Below are positions 30,484 to 40,808 of a DNA stretch of 64,000 bases, one piece after another. The position numbers were made by a program, and so were the translations under genes. The DNA lies in NCBI RefSeq assembly GCF_019168305.1, contig NZ_JAHTBI010000015.1, forward strand, positions 1-64,000, read 5' to 3'. The notes beneath the pieces are model-generated. The model had not been told where the DNA came from. It saw nothing but the letters and a program-made list of their open reading frames with translations, and made no database searches. This DNA comes from Pseudomonas aegrilactucae (GTDB lineage: Bacteria; Pseudomonadota; Gammaproteobacteria; Pseudomonadales; Pseudomonadaceae). How positions within the stretch are numbered: the first letter of the stretch is position 1; each line of letters opens with the position of its first letter.

Positions 30484-32247
30484 TTATAGACCCACTTCGG
30501 CGCGGATGCGCGCCAGATGTTCGGCGAACTGCGCGGGTTTTACCTCGCCTATCAGCCTTCTGTCGGTTTTTTCACTGCCGTTCGCGGCAAACAACAGGAA
30601 CGCGGGCGGGCCGAACAGCTGGTAGCGGTCGAGCAGGGCACGTTGTTCGGCGCTGCTGTCGGTGATGTCGAAGCGCAGCAGGCGATAGCCCTGCAATTGC
30701 GCCTGGACCGCCGGGTCGCCGAGCACTTCATGCTCCATCACCTTGCAACTGATGCACCAGTCGGCGTACCAGTCCAGCAGCACGGGCTGGCCAGCGGCCT
30801 TGGCCTCGGCCAGGGCGCTGTCGAGGGCGGCGGGCGTGTTCACCGTCTGCCAGGCGCTGGCCGGCTGGGCAACGCTGGCTGCAGCGGCGCCGGGCAAGGG
30901 GCGTCGCGGGTCGGTCTGGCCGCTGAAGGCGCCGTACCAGCAGGCCAGCGCGTATGTCAGCAGCAACAGGCCGAGCAGTTGCGCCAGGCGTTGGCGGGGA
31001 GGCTTGGCGACGAACTCCAGCGCGCCGAGGAACAGCGCCACACCGGCACTGAGCAGGCCGATCAGCAGCAGGGTCAACTGGCCGGGCATCACGCGGCTGA
31101 GCAGGCCGATGGCCAGGGCCAGCAGCAGTACGCCGATGGCGTTCTTTACCGTGACCAGCCAGGGCCCGCTCCTGGGCAGCCAGGCGGCGCCGCCGGTGGC
31201 GACCAGCAGCAGTGGCGCGCCCATGCCCAGGCCCAGGGCGAACAGCTTGAGCGCGCCGCCCAGCGCATCGCCACTGGCACTTATATACAGCAGCGCCCCG
31301 GCCAGCGGCGCGGAGACGCAGGGCGACACCAGCAGGCTGGAAACCACCCCCAGCACCGCCGCGCCCAGCAGCGAGCCGCCCTTGGTCTGGTGGGCGACGC
31401 GGTCCAGGCGGCGGCTGATGAACTGCGGCAGCTTCATTTCGAACAGGCCGAACATGGCCAGGGCGAACACCACGAAGAACGCCGCGAAGGGCACCAGCAC
31501 CCAGGCCGATTGCAGTCGCGCCTGCAGATTGAGCTGCGCGCCGAACAGGCCCATCAGCGCGCCGAGCAGGGCGAAGCAGGCGGCCATCGGCAGCACATAG
31601 GCCAGCGACAGGGCCAGGCCACGCCCGCCGCCGACCTGGCCGCGCAGCACCACGCCGGAGAGGATCGGCAGCATCGGCAGCACGCAGGGGGTGAAGGTCA
31701 GGCCGACACCGGCGAGGAAGAACAGCAGCATCTGCTGCCAGCTCCAGGCCGTGGCCGGGGCTGCGCCAGTGGGCGCCGCGGCGCTGCCGTCGATGCTCAG
31801 GCGTTCGGTTTCGGGCGGGTAGCACAGGCCCTTGTCGGCGCAGCCCTGGTAGCTCACCACCAGCGTGAACGGGCGCTGGTCGGCGGTGCGCGGCAGGTCG
31901 ATGTCGAGAATGCCGTGGTAGACCTCGACGTCGCCGAAGTACTCGTCGTGCTTGGCTTCGCCGGCGGGCAGTTGCGGTGTGCCCAGGGCGATGTCGGCGG
32001 GCTCGGTGCGGAACTGGAAGCGGTGGCGGTAGAGGTAATAGCCTTCGGTGGTGACGAAGCGCAGCTTGATCGCCTGGGCGTCGCCCTGGATCAGGTTGAG
32101 CTTGAAGGCTTCGCGCACCGGCAGGAAGTCGGCGCTGTTGTTCAGACCGGGGGCGCCGAGGGTGGCGCTGGGGCGGCTGTCGAACAGGCCGGCACCGACG
32201 GCGGGCAGGGCCAGGGCCAGGAGCAGGAGGCAAAGCAGGCGACGCAT
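30484..32247 (-). CDS. dsbD: Thiol:disulfide interchange protein DsbD (DipZ)
   Basis: DsbD carries reducing power from cytoplasmic thioredoxin to the periplasm. The 587 residues comprise a signal peptide (MRRLLCLLLLALALPAVGAG), an N-terminal periplasmic domain with the cysteine pair in CADKGLCYPP near residue 130, eight hydrophobic segments (about 165-450) with cysteines in TFTPCVLPM and VSPCVSAPL, and a C-terminal thioredoxin-like domain with WCISC near residue 500. The neighbouring aroQ-accBC genes match the P. aeruginosa order. Confidence 0.95.
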   Translation of the reverse strand: MRRLLCLLLLALALPAVGAGLFDSRPSATLGAPGLNNSADFLPVREAFKLNLIQGDAQAIKLRFVTTEGYYLYRHRFQFRTEPADIALGTPQLPAGEAKHDEYFGDVEVYHGILDIDLPRTADQRPFTLVVSYQGCADKGLCYPPETERLSIDGSAAAPTGAAPATAWSWQQMLLFFLAGVGLTFTPCVLPMLPILSGVVLRGQVGGGRGLALSLAYVLPMAACFALLGALMGLFGAQLNLQARLQSAWVLVPFAAFFVVFALAMFGLFEMKLPQFISRRLDRVAHQTKGGSLLGAAVLGVVSSLLVSPCVSAPLAGALLYISASGDALGGALKLFALGLGMGAPLLLVATGGAAWLPRSGPWLVTVKNAIGVLLLALAIGLLSRVMPGQLTLLLIGLLSAGVALFLGALEFVAKPPRQRLAQLLGLLLLTYALACWYGAFSGQTDPRRPLPGAAAASVAQPASAWQTVNTPAALDSALAEAKAAGQPVLLDWYADWCISCKVMEHEVLGDPAVQAQLQGYRLLRFDITDSSAEQRALLDRYQLFGPPAFLLFAANGSEKTDRRLIGEVKPAQFAEHLARIRAEVGL

Positions 32248-32315
32248 GAGCGGTCTCGCTGGGGTGGACGTGCGGGCATGATAACGGAGTATGGCGTGGC
32301 CCGTACTGGCCCCTT

Positions 32316-32393
32316 CGCTGGCAAGCCAGCTCCCACAGGGGTTGCGCTGCTTTCAAGGCTTGCGCTGTCCCTGTGGGAGCTGGCTTGCCAGCG
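32316..32393. repeat. REP doublet, copy 3
   Basis: This is an intact inverted pair. The flanks extend the symmetry, with GGCCCCTTCG on one side and CGAAGGGGC on the other. It lies between the dsbD start and the chemoreceptor stop. Confidence 0.92.
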
Positions 32394-32407
32394 AAGGGGC
32401 ACTTGGA

Positions 32408-34369
32408 TCAGACGCGGAACGCCTGCACGGCGGTGTTCAGCTCGCCGCCCAGGCGCAGCAACTGTTCTCCCTGCTCGCGCCCCTCGCCAATGCGCTCCAG
32501 GTTGTCTGCGCCCAGTGCATGAATGCGTTCGCTGTGGTCACGTATCTCGCTCACCGCGCCACTTTGTTGCGCCGTCACATCGGCAATCCGCTCTGCGGTC
32601 TGCGCGATGGTCTGGATCGCCGTGACGATTTCGTCCAGCGCGCCATCGGCCGATTGCGCCTGCGCCGCCGTGGCCTCGGCATGCTCCAGCTGCGCCCGCA
32701 TGCCCTCTACCGACTCGTGCGCTGCGGCCTGCAAGCGACCGATCAGGGTCTGGATCTCGCCGGTCGCCCCGGTGGTGCGCTGGGCCAGCGAGCGCACCTC
32801 TTCGGCCACCACCGCAAAACCCCGGCCCATCTCGCCGGCCCGTGCGGCTTCGATCGCCGCATTCAGCGCCAGCAGGTTGGTCTGCTCGGCAATCGAGCGA
32901 ATCACCGTCAGCACGCCGCCGATGGTCGCCGATTCCTGGGCCAGGCCTTCGATCATCTGCGCATTGCCCTGCACCTCGTCCACCAGGGTACGCAAACCGG
33001 TCAGGCTCTGGCCGATCACCGCCTGGCCCTGTTCGACTGCCAGCCCCGCCTGGCGGCTGGCGTCGGCGGCCTGGCTGGCGTCACCCGCCACCTGCACGAT
33101 GGTGGCCTCCAGCTCGCCCAGCGCGTCGCGTATCTGTGCGGTGTCGCCCGCCTGGCGTTCGGCGCCGTCGTGCAACGCACTGCTCATGCCGGCCAGCGCG
33201 TGGCTGCTGCCGGCGACCTGCTGGGCATTGCTGCGCAGGGTGCCCACCAGGTCTACCAGGTAGGCGCGCAGGCGGTTGAGCGAGTCCTGGATGTCGTGCA
33301 TTTCGCGGTTGCTGCGGCCCAGCGTGATGGCCTGGCTGAAGTCGCCGCCGGCCCAGTGCGAAAGCGCCGGCGCCAGGTTGCTCAGCACCCGCGCCAGGCG
33401 CCGCTGCAAGGTGTCTATGAGCAGGGCGATGAGCAGAATCAGGCCGATCATCAGCCCCTGGATGACCCGCACCTCGCCCTGGATCTGCCCGTGCTGTGCG
33501 CGTACGCCCGGCTCCAGGTCGGCGATGGCCTGCTGCACGGCGGCCATGTGCGCCTGGGTGGTGGCCGCCAGCTGCGCACGGCGCTGGATCTGTTCACGGG
33601 TGCGCTGCAGCTCTGCCGGGTAGCGCCCCAGCAGGCTGCCCAGTTCCCGCTTGAGGGCGATGCCGACGTCTTCGGCATTGGCCGTGCTTTCGTTTTGCAG
33701 GCCCATCATGGCGGCAAAGTCGTCGGCGTTGGACTCTACCGCCGCGGTCACGCCCAGCAGTGGCAGCGTGTCGAGGGCCGCGGCCTGGGCCTTGATCAGC
33801 TGCAGTTCGCGGTCGACCTCGTCGGCCAGCTCGCTGCGCCCGCTGCTGACCAGTTTGTCGCGTGCCAGCGACAGGCGCCCCAGGTGCAGGCTGGCCTCGA
33901 GCAGCGCCGTCAGGTAGCGGCCGGCCTCGGCCTGGCCGCTGTCGTGGGCATAGCGCGCCAGTTGTTCCAGGTTGGCCCCCAGCTCACGTTCGGCCTGCAA
34001 CAGCAAGGCTTGTGGGTCGCCGGCCAGCTTGCCGGCAGCCAGCAGTTCGTTGCCGGTGAAGGTTTGCAGGGTGTCCAGGCTGGGGCGCACTTGTGTGGCC
34101 AGTGCATCCGGCAGGCGGGCCAGTTCCTGTTGCAGGTCGTGGGTGCTTTGCAGGGCGGTGGCGTGGCGCAGCGCATCGCCGCTGTTGAGGTAGTCCTGGA
34201 TGTTGCGCGCCACCTGGTTCTGGAACTGCTGGGACAGCCCCAGGTAGCGTTCCATCAACAGGTAGGGCTGCTGCAGGGCGCGCTGCGACCACCACAGGGT
34301 CGCCCCCAGCGCCACGCACACGGTTACCAGTAAAAGGGTGTTCAGATTGGTCAGCAACTTCAGGCGCAT
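32408..34369 (-). CDS. Methyl-accepting chemotaxis protein, CtpL-like
   Basis: This is a 653-residue transmembrane chemoreceptor. The first membrane helix lies at about 8-28 ([19 protein letters not shown]). A long helical periplasmic domain is followed by a second helix near 312-332 ([16 protein letters not shown]), a HAMP-like linker, and a cytoplasmic signalling domain with the conserved hairpin [19 protein letters not shown] near residue 485. In P. aeruginosa the receptor at this locus is CtpL, associated with phosphate taxis; the same ligand here is an inference from position. The ATG of [10 protein letters not shown] is chosen over one ten codons earlier. Confidence 0.88.
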   Translation of the reverse strand: MRLKLLTNLNTLLLVTVCVALGATLWWSQRALQQPYLLMERYLGLSQQFQNQVARNIQDYLNSGDALRHATALQSTHDLQQELARLPDALATQVRPSLDTLQTFTGNELLAAGKLAGDPQALLLQAERELGANLEQLARYAHDSGQAEAGRYLTALLEASLHLGRLSLARDKLVSSGRSELADEVDRELQLIKAQAAALDTLPLLGVTAAVESNADDFAAMMGLQNESTANAEDVGIALKRELGSLLGRYPAELQRTREQIQRRAQLAATTQAHMAAVQQAIADLEPGVRAQHGQIQGEVRVIQGLMIGLILLIALLIDTLQRRLARVLSNLAPALSHWAGGDFSQAITLGRSNREMHDIQDSLNRLRAYLVDLVGTLRSNAQQVAGSSHALAGMSSALHDGAERQAGDTAQIRDALGELEATIVQVAGDASQAADASRQAGLAVEQGQAVIGQSLTGLRTLVDEVQGNAQMIEGLAQESATIGGVLTVIRSIAEQTNLLALNAAIEAARAGEMGRGFAVVAEEVRSLAQRTTGATGEIQTLIGRLQAAAHESVEGMRAQLEHAEATAAQAQSADGALDEIVTAIQTIAQTAERIADVTAQQSGAVSEIRDHSERIHALGADNLERIGEGREQGEQLLRLGGELNTAVQAFRV

Positions 34370-34484
34370 GAGCGGGCTCTGGCAACGGCTGGATGGCAAG
34401 TGCCTGAAGTTATTGCGTTTTTATGACGTGGTTATGACGAGCGAGGGCGATTTGAGGAGAAAAGTGGCCATCTAATGGCCCCTT

Positions 34485-34553
34485 CGCTGGCAAGCCAGCT
34501 CCCACAGGGTTCGGCGGCGTTCACAGAATCCTGTGGGAGCTGGCTTGCCAGCG
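34485..34553. repeat. REP doublet, copy 4
   Basis: This is an intact inverted pair with a short loop, between the chemoreceptor start and the stop of the GGDEF regulator gene. Confidence 0.92.
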
Positions 34554-34580
34554 AAGGGGCCGGGTCAGTCGACGCAGTGT

Positions 34581-36197
34581 TCAGGCTTCGACCCGCTGCA
34601 CACAATTACGCCCCGCGCCCTTGGCCAGGTAAAGCGCCTCGTCCGCCGCGGTCGCCATGCTCAGCGCATCCAGCCCATCGCTCAACTGCACCACCCCGGC
34701 ACTGAAGGTGCACGACAGATCACGCGGCTGCGCCGGGTAGTGAATCTCGGCAAAGCGCCGGCGAATCTCGTCCAGCACCTTGTGCGCGGCGTTCAGGTCG
34801 GTGTTGGGCATCACGATGGCGAACTCTTCACCGCCGTAACGGCCAATGAAGTCGGTCTTGCGCAGGCGCTGCTTGAGAAACAGCGCCAGGCTCTTGATCA
34901 CCCGGTCGCCCATGGGGTGGCCATGGCTGTCGTTGACCTTCTTGAAGTGGTCGATGTCGAGCATGGCAAAGCTCAGCGGGCGCTCCTCGCGACGTGCGCG
35001 AAAGCTGCAATCCTCCAGCAACTGCAGGATATGCGTGTGGTTGTAGAGCCCGGTGAGGCTGTCACGCACCATCCGCGCCTTGAGGTTGCGCGCTCGTGCG
35101 GCGCGGTTGCGTACGGTGGTGATGAGGTGGCGCGAGCGGATCGGTTTGGTCAGGAAGTCGTCGCCCCCCTCGCTCATCGCATCGAGTTGCTTGTCCAGGT
35201 CGTCCTCGGCCGACAGGTAGATGATCGGCACGCTGACGTAGCGGTCGTTGTGGCGGATCACCTTGGCCAGCTCGGTGCCGGTGCAGGCGGGCATGTACAT
35301 GTCGAGGATGATCAGGTCGGGCTGAAAGTCCGCCAGTTCGGCCATGGTCTGGATCGGGTCGGTCAGGGTGCGTGTGACGATGCCGGCGGTGTTGAGCAGG
35401 CGTTCGGTGTGCAGCGCCTGGGCCCGCGAATCGTCGATCACCAGCACCTTGAACGGCTCGTACTGGGTCACGCTGGTCAGCAGCTCGACTTTCTCCAGCA
35501 GGCTGGAGGCCTCCAGGGTGCCGGTGAGAAACTCCTGGCCGCCGGCGCGAACGGCCGCCAGACGTGTCGGCGTGTCGGTTTCATGCAGGCTGAAGAACAG
35601 CAGCGGCACCCGCAGCTCCAGCCCTTGCTGGGCCTGCGCAGCCAGGTGCAGGCCCTGGCCCGGCCCGCAGAAGTCGACATCCATGACGATCGCCGAGGGC
35701 AGGCGTTCGCTCATCGAGGCCTGGAACGCCTCGGCGCTGTACAGCGCCTCAACGCCCAGGCCAAAGAATTCCAGCTGCTTGGCCAGGCGCTCGGCGCGTT
35801 CGTGGTCCTGCAGCATCACGTAGACAGGCTTGCGCAGCGGCGGCAGCGCGGTGCGTTCGAGCTGGTCGCCCTGGCGCAGGCCGGTGCGCGACAGGCGCTG
35901 CATCAGCCGGTTGAGTTCATTGATCAGGTTGCTGCTCAGGCGCGCGCTGTTGGCTTCGACCGCCGCCAGGGTGTGGCCGATGGCGTCGGCCAGGTAGCTG
36001 TGCTCGGGTTGCTCGAAGCGTTCGGCATAGCGTTGCAGGCGCAGGTTGGCTTCGCTCAGTTCACCCAGATCGCAGGTGGTCCACTCGCTGCGCTGCAGGC
36101 GCTGCCAGATTTCGAGGATCTGTCGGGCCTGATGAATGACCCGCTGGGCAAAGTGTTGCTTGAGGCGCTCACGATTCGGGTCTTCTGGCTCGCTCAT
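34581..36197 (-). CDS. gcbA: Response regulator diguanylate cyclase (GcbA-like)
   Basis: This is a predicted cyclic-di-GMP synthase of 538 residues. A first receiver-like domain (about 120-240) lacks the paired acidic residues and the switch lysine. A second, canonical receiver (about 250-370) has VIDDSRAQ, the phospho-aspartate in LIILDMYMP and the lysine in FLTKPI. The C-terminal GGDEF domain has the active-site GGEEF near residue 465, with the inhibitory-site RKTD five residues before it, so product feedback is expected. Position and domain order match the biofilm-promoting GcbA of other Pseudomonas (PA4843 locus). Confidence 0.88.
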   Translation of the reverse strand: MSEPEDPNRERLKQHFAQRVIHQARQILEIWQRLQRSEWTTCDLGELSEANLRLQRYAERFEQPEHSYLADAIGHTLAAVEANSARLSSNLINELNRLMQRLSRTGLRQGDQLERTALPPLRKPVYVMLQDHERAERLAKQLEFFGLGVEALYSAEAFQASMSERLPSAIVMDVDFCGPGQGLHLAAQAQQGLELRVPLLFFSLHETDTPTRLAAVRAGGQEFLTGTLEASSLLEKVELLTSVTQYEPFKVLVIDDSRAQALHTERLLNTAGIVTRTLTDPIQTMAELADFQPDLIILDMYMPACTGTELAKVIRHNDRYVSVPIIYLSAEDDLDKQLDAMSEGGDDFLTKPIRSRHLITTVRNRAARARNLKARMVRDSLTGLYNHTHILQLLEDCSFRARREERPLSFAMLDIDHFKKVNDSHGHPMGDRVIKSLALFLKQRLRKTDFIGRYGGEEFAIVMPNTDLNAAHKVLDEIRRRFAEIHYPAQPRDLSCTFSAGVVQLSDGLDALSMATAADEALYLAKGAGRNCVQRVEA

Positions 36198-36479
36198 GTC
36201 CTGACTACTTCTTATAAGGGTGAGGCAAATCGAGTGATGGCTCTATGCTAGCACCACTTCTCCAGCAATCGAGTGCGTTGCATCAATTAACGCTTGATGG
36301 CGCCAAATTCAGTTCCTGACCCGATAGTCGCTTATGCGAACCGGCGTGCTTGATTTATAGTGCTTGCTTGATTGCCGCCTCCGGCAGCACGCGCCGGCGC
36401 TGATTGCCGGCAGGCGTGGGCACGAAGCCGGGGCCCTGCGGTCGAACCCTGGACATGACCTGACAGAAAGGACAACGCC
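36198..36479. promoter_or_regulatory. Divergent spacer between gcbA and the DUF2333 gene
   Basis: These 282 bp hold no visible gene. A -10-like TATAGT at 36356-36361 begins a 12-mer, TATAGTGCTTGC, that recurs upstream of the alpha-2-macroglobulin gene. AGAAAGGA precedes the DUF2333 ATG. No clear promoter was found for gcbA. Confidence 0.45.
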
Positions 36480-37553
36480 ATGCTGGACTGGAAAAACCGT
36501 ACAGGCAAAGCCGAGGCACGCGAGCGGGTCGACGCCCGTGGCGCGGGCACCCGCAGCTACGTCGGCGGGCTGTTGTTCAGTCGCGCGCTGGGCACCCTGA
36601 TCGGCCTGTACCTGCTGGTGGCCGTGGCACTGGGCTGGTACTGGAGCCAGGAACCGGCGCTGTTCCCGGTGCAGCAGAATGCCCAGGCCGCCGCCGAGCG
36701 CAACGGCCAGCAGATGGTGATCGGCTACACCACCGTCGAAACCCTCAAGACCGTGGTCAGTACACTGCTCGACAAGCCCGGTGGCTACATTTCCAACGAT
36801 CGCTTCCCGCCTGGCCTGTGGATGGACAACATGCCCAGTTGGGAATACGGCGTGCTGGTGCAGGTGCGCGACCTGAGCCGCGCCCTGCGCAAGGACTTCG
36901 CCCGTTCCCAGTCGCAGTCGGCCGAAGACGCGGACCTGGCCAAGGCCGAGCCGCGCTTCAACTTCGACAACAAGAGCTGGGTGCTGCCTTCGAGCGAGTC
37001 CGAGTACCAGGAAGGCATCAACTCGCTCAACCGCTACCAGAAGCGCCTGGCCTCCCCAGACCAGCAAGGTGCGCTGTTCTACACCCGCGCCGACAACCTC
37101 AACAACTGGCTGGGCGACGTGGCCACGCGCCTGGGCTCGTTGTCCCAGCGCCTGTCGGCGAGCGTTGGCCGGGTCAAGCTCAACAGCACCCTGAAGACCG
37201 AGTCGGTCGCGCCGGGCCAGGTACCGCAGCTGGACGAGGAAGTGGTGGAAACGCCCTGGATGCAGATCGACAACGTGTTCTACGAGGCCCGTGGCCAGGC
37301 CTGGGCACTGTCGCACCTGCTGCGCGCCATCGAGGTCGATTTCGCCGACGTGCTGGCCAAGAAGAACGCCACCGTCAGCGTGCGCCAGATCATCCGTGAG
37401 CTGGAAGCCTCGCAAGAGCCGCTGTGGAGCCCGATGGTGCTCAACGGCAGTGGTTTCGGCATGTGGGCCAACCACTCGCTGGTGATGGCCAACTATATTT
37501 CCCGGGCCAACGCCGCGGTCATCGACCTGCGTCAGTTGCTGTCCCAGGGCTGA
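36480..37553 (+). CDS. DUF2333 family membrane-anchored protein
   Basis: The function of this 357-residue protein is unknown. The cytoplasmic N terminus is rich in charged residues, one membrane helix follows at about 40-58 (LGTLIGLYLLVAVALGWYW), and the remaining 300 residues should be periplasmic. Conserved-looking stretches include GGYISNDRFPPGLWMDNMPSWEYG and GFGMWANHSLVMANYISRAN. Its stop codon overlaps the start of the NUDIX gene, so the two are co-translated. Confidence 0.9.
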   Translation: MLDWKNRTGKAEARERVDARGAGTRSYVGGLLFSRALGTLIGLYLLVAVALGWYWSQEPALFPVQQNAQAAAERNGQQMVIGYTTVETLKTVVSTLLDKPGGYISNDRFPPGLWMDNMPSWEYGVLVQVRDLSRALRKDFARSQSQSAEDADLAKAEPRFNFDNKSWVLPSSESEYQEGINSLNRYQKRLASPDQQGALFYTRADNLNNWLGDVATRLGSLSQRLSASVGRVKLNSTLKTESVAPGQVPQLDEEVVETPWMQIDNVFYEARGQAWALSHLLRAIEVDFADVLAKKNATVSVRQIIRELEASQEPLWSPMVLNGSGFGMWANHSLVMANYISRANAAVIDLRQLLSQG

Positions 37554-38089
37554 TGGCTATCAGCCAGGCGGAGGCTGCGCACCGCGCCGCCTCCGACGCC
37601 GAACGCATTGCCTGGGTCGACGAGCAGGACAACCTGCTGGGCGACCTGCCGCGCGCCGAAGTGCGTGAGCGCGGGCTGATCGGGCGCGGCACCTACATCC
37701 TGCTGTTCAACAGCGCCGGCGAGCTGTGCGTGCATCGGCGCACCCTGAGCAAGGCGATCTACCCCGGCTACTGGGACGTGGCCGCCGGTGGCATGGTCGC
37801 GGCGGGGGAGAGCTACGCCGAGTCCGCCGCCCGCGAGCTTGAAGAAGAGCTGGGCGTGAGCGGCGTGGTACTCACCGCCCACGAGCGATTCTTCTTCGAC
37901 CAGCCGGGCAACCGGCTCTGGTGTGCGGTGTTTTCGGCGGTCTGGGACGGTCCCCTGCGCCTGCAGCCCGAAGAGGTCAGCGAGGCGCGTTTCGTGCCCG
38001 TGGCCACGGCCCTGGAAGAACGTCGCACGCGGCCTTACTGCCCCGACTCGCTGGCGGCGCTGAACCGTTTCGTCGGGCGCCAGGCCTGA
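37553..38089 (+). CDS. NUDIX hydrolase
   Basis: This 178-residue NUDIX protein probably hydrolyses a nucleoside-diphosphate-linked substrate; the natural substrate is not known. The NUDIX box is complete (G-x5-E-x7-REL-x-EE-x-G pattern, from GMVAAGE to REL then EEELGV, about residues 82-104). Upstream GRGTYILLFNSAGELCVHRR and the isopentenyl-isomerase-like layout suggest the YfcD branch. It overlaps the preceding stop codon by one base (TGATG). Confidence 0.9.
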   Translation: MAISQAEAAHRAASDAERIAWVDEQDNLLGDLPRAEVRERGLIGRGTYILLFNSAGELCVHRRTLSKAIYPGYWDVAAGGMVAAGESYAESAARELEEELGVSGVVLTAHERFFFDQPGNRLWCAVFSAVWDGPLRLQPEEVSEARFVPVATALEERRTRPYCPDSLAALNRFVGRQA

Positions 38090-38126
38090 CGTCGCGAAAG
38101 CTGTGCAAATTGGCGCAGTTTTGCAC

Positions 38127-38155
38127 TTAGCAATCGGCCCGTTTGTGGTTACACT
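38127..38155 (+). promoter_or_regulatory. Likely sigma-70 promoter for the SUI1 gene
   Basis: TTAGCA and TACACT lie 17 bp apart, an acceptable -35/-10 pair. It stands in the 195-bp gap before the translation factor gene, leaving a leader of about 120 bases. Confidence 0.45.
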
Positions 38156-38284
38156 GCGCGGCCTTTTCACCCTGCCACGGCTTGCCCGCGGCAGGTGCGC
38201 TGCCCCTGCCAGAGTGGGGCTTCGCGGTCGGTACCTCGCCCCGGGGCATCGACCAGTTTTTGTCCTCAACGCAGAGGATCAAAA

Positions 38285-38656
38285 GTGGCCAAGAAAGCCG
38301 CCTCATTCGCCGCCCTCGGTGGCCTGGTGTTTTCCACCGACGCAGGCCGGCATTGCCCGGACTGCAGCAAACCCGTCGACGCCTGCATCTGCAAGCAGAC
38401 GCTCATCCCCGAAGGCGATGGCATTGCCCGTGTGCGCCGCGAAAGCAAAGGCCGTGGCGGCAAGACGGTGACCACCATCAGTGGCGTGCCGCTGCCCCTG
38501 GATCAGCTCAAGGAACTGGCCACCACGCTCAAGCGCCGGTGTGGCACAGGCGGCGCGTTGAAAGACGGCGTCATCGAGATCCAGGGCGACCACGTCGAGT
38601 TGCTGCTGGCCGAGCTGATCAAGCAAGGCTTCAAGGCGAAAAAATCCGGCGGCTGA
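38285..38656 (+). CDS. yciH: SUI1/eIF1-like translation factor YciH
   Basis: This 123-residue protein is a bacterial homologue of eIF1/SUI1, thought to help start-site choice in translation. The N terminus has a four-cysteine cluster (CPDC and CIC near residues 24-36). The SUI1 fold follows, with TTISGVPLPLDQLKELATTLK and GGALKDGVIEIQGDH. The start is GTG, preceded by GAGGATC; no ATG fits the homology start. A run of ten T follows the stop. Confidence 0.92.
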   Translation: MAKKAASFAALGGLVFSTDAGRHCPDCSKPVDACICKQTLIPEGDGIARVRRESKGRGGKTVTTISGVPLPLDQLKELATTLKRRCGTGGALKDGVIEIQGDHVELLLAELIKQGFKAKKSGG

Positions 38657-38678
38657 GGGCCACGGCGGTTTTTTTTTT
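38645..38678 (+). terminator. Possible terminator after yciH
   Basis: A GC-rich stretch at the end of yciH leads into ten consecutive T (38669-38678). The stem is imperfect, so the call rests mostly on the T-run. Confidence 0.35.
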
Positions 38679-38805
38679 CGGCACTTTCTAAACGCGTTCC
38701 CTGGGCAAGGGTCTATGCCTGAACAGGGAAAATCGTCATTTTCATTTTTTACACTGGCCATCACGCTCTGGTCGGTGTTCATGACTTTCTTTATAGGGGA
38801 CTTCG

Positions 38806-40719
38806 ATGTCCGTACGACGCACACGCAAAGACGATGGCAGCCAATGGACCGTGGCCGACAGCCGCAGTGTTTACGGGATTCGCCATTGGGGCGCGGGTTA
38901 CTTCGCGATCAATGACGCCGGGCGCGTCGAAGTGCGCCCCAACGGCCCCCAGAGTGCCCCGATCGATCTGTTCGAACAGGTCGACGAGCTGCGCAAGAGC
39001 GGCCTGTCGCTGCCGCTGCTGGTGCGCTTCCCCGACATTCTGCAAGACCGCGTACGCCAGCTGACCGGTGCCTTCGACGCCAACATCGCGCGCCTGGAGT
39101 ACCAGAGCCAGTACACCGCGCTGTACCCGATCAAGGTCAACCAGCAGGAAGCGGTGGTGGAAAACATCATCGCCACGCAGAACGTCTCGATCGGCCTGGA
39201 AGCCGGTTCCAAGCCCGAGCTGCTGGCGGTGCTGGCGCTGGCGCCCAAGGGCGGCACCATCGTCTGCAACGGTTACAAGGACCGTGAGTTCATCCGCCTG
39301 GCACTGATGGGCCAGAAGCTGGGCCACAACGTGTTCATCGTGATCGAGAAAGAGTCGGAAGTGGCGCTGGTGATCGAAGAGGCCGCCGAGCTCAAGGTCA
39401 AGCCGCAGGTCGGCCTGCGTGTGCGCCTGTCGTCGCTGGCCTCGAGCAAGTGGGCCGACACCGGTGGCGAGAAATCCAAGTTCGGCCTGTCGGCCGCGCA
39501 ACTGATCTCGGTGGTCAAGCGCTTCGCCGATGCGGGCCTGGACCAGGGCATCCGTCTGCTGCACTTCCACATGGGGTCGCAGATCGCCAACCTGGCCGAC
39601 TACCAGCACGGTTTCAAGGAAGCCATCCGTTACTACGGCGAACTGCGTGCGCTGGGCCTGCCGGTCGACCATATCGACGTGGGCGGTGGCCTGGGCGTGG
39701 ACTACGACGGTACCCACTCGCGCAATGCCAGCTCGATCAACTACGACATGGACGACTACGCCGGCGTGGTGGTGGGCATGCTCAAGGAGTTCTGCGACGC
39801 GCAGGGCCTGCCGCACCCGCACATCTTCTCCGAAAGCGGCCGTGCCCTGACCGCCCACCACGCCATGCTGGTGGTGCAGGTCACCGACGTCGAGAAGCAC
39901 AACGACGAAGTGCCGGTGATCGAAGACAAGGAGAACCTGCCCGAGACCGTGCAGTGGCTGGCCGACCTGCTGGGCCCGACCGATATCGAGATGGTCACCG
40001 AGACCTACTGGCGCGCTACCCACTACATGAGCGACGTGGCCGCGCAGTATGCCGACGGCAAGATCACCCTGGCCCAGAAGGCCCTGGCCGAGCAGTGCTA
40101 CTTTGCCGTGTGCCGGCGCCTGCACAACTCGCTCAAGGCGCGCCAGCGTTCGCACCGCCAGGTGCTGGACGAGCTCAACGACAAGTTGGCCGACAAGTAC
40201 ATCTGCAACTTCTCGGTGTTCCAGAGCCTGCCCGACACCTGGGCCATCGGCCAGGTGCTGCCGATCCTGCCGCTGCATCGCCTGGAAGAAGAGCCGATGC
40301 GCCGTGCCGTGCTGCAGGACCTGACCTGCGATTCCGACGGCAAGATCAACCAGTACGTCGACGAGCAGAGCATCGAGACCAGCTTGCCGGTGCACGGCAT
40401 CAACGAGGGCGAGGACTACCTGCTGGGGATCTTCCTGGTGGGCGCGTACCAGGAAATTCTGGGTGACATGCACAACCTGTTCGGTGATACCGACTCGGTG
40501 AACATCTACCAGAACCCCAATGGCAGCGTGTACCACGCCGGTATCGAGACCCACGACACCATCGAGGACATGCTGCGCTACGTGCACCTGTCGCCTGAAG
40601 AACTGATGACCCATTACCGCGACAAGTGCGCCAGCGCGAAGATCACGGCGCGTGAGCGGACCCAGTTCCTGGATGCCTTGCGCCTTGGGCTGACCCGTTC
40701 GTCCTACCTGTCCTCCTGA
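38806..40719 (+). CDS. speA: Biosynthetic arginine decarboxylase SpeA
   Basis: SpeA is a PLP enzyme that converts arginine to agmatine, the entry to putrescine and spermidine synthesis. The 637-residue length is typical. The PLP lysine lies in [18 protein letters not shown] near residue 108, followed by [11 protein letters not shown] near residue 252 and [12 protein letters not shown] near residue 290. C-terminal residues around 530 include the conserved CDSDGKI. AGGGGA lies just upstream of the ATG. A REP doublet follows. Confidence 0.97.
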   Translation: MSVRRTRKDDGSQWTVADSRSVYGIRHWGAGYFAINDAGRVEVRPNGPQSAPIDLFEQVDELRKSGLSLPLLVRFPDILQDRVRQLTGAFDANIARLEYQSQYTALYPIKVNQQEAVVENIIATQNVSIGLEAGSKPELLAVLALAPKGGTIVCNGYKDREFIRLALMGQKLGHNVFIVIEKESEVALVIEEAAELKVKPQVGLRVRLSSLASSKWADTGGEKSKFGLSAAQLISVVKRFADAGLDQGIRLLHFHMGSQIANLADYQHGFKEAIRYYGELRALGLPVDHIDVGGGLGVDYDGTHSRNASSINYDMDDYAGVVVGMLKEFCDAQGLPHPHIFSESGRALTAHHAMLVVQVTDVEKHNDEVPVIEDKENLPETVQWLADLLGPTDIEMVTETYWRATHYMSDVAAQYADGKITLAQKALAEQCYFAVCRRLHNSLKARQRSHRQVLDELNDKLADKYICNFSVFQSLPDTWAIGQVLPILPLHRLEEEPMRRAVLQDLTCDSDGKINQYVDEQSIETSLPVHGINEGEDYLLGIFLVGAYQEILGDMHNLFGDTDSVNIYQNPNGSVYHAGIETHDTIEDMLRYVHLSPEELMTHYRDKCASAKITARERTQFLDALRLGLTRSSYLSS

Positions 40720-40726
40720 CCGCTTT

Positions 40727-40795
40727 CGCTGGCAAGCCAGCTCCCACAGGGTTTTGTGTGTACCGCCAAACCCTGTGGGAGCTGGCTTGCCAGCG
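40727..40795. repeat. REP doublet, copy 5
   Basis: This is an intact inverted pair between the convergent 3' ends of speA and the MATE gene. Here it may double as a transcription barrier. Confidence 0.92.
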
Positions 40796-40808
40796 AAGAG
40801 GCCATCCG

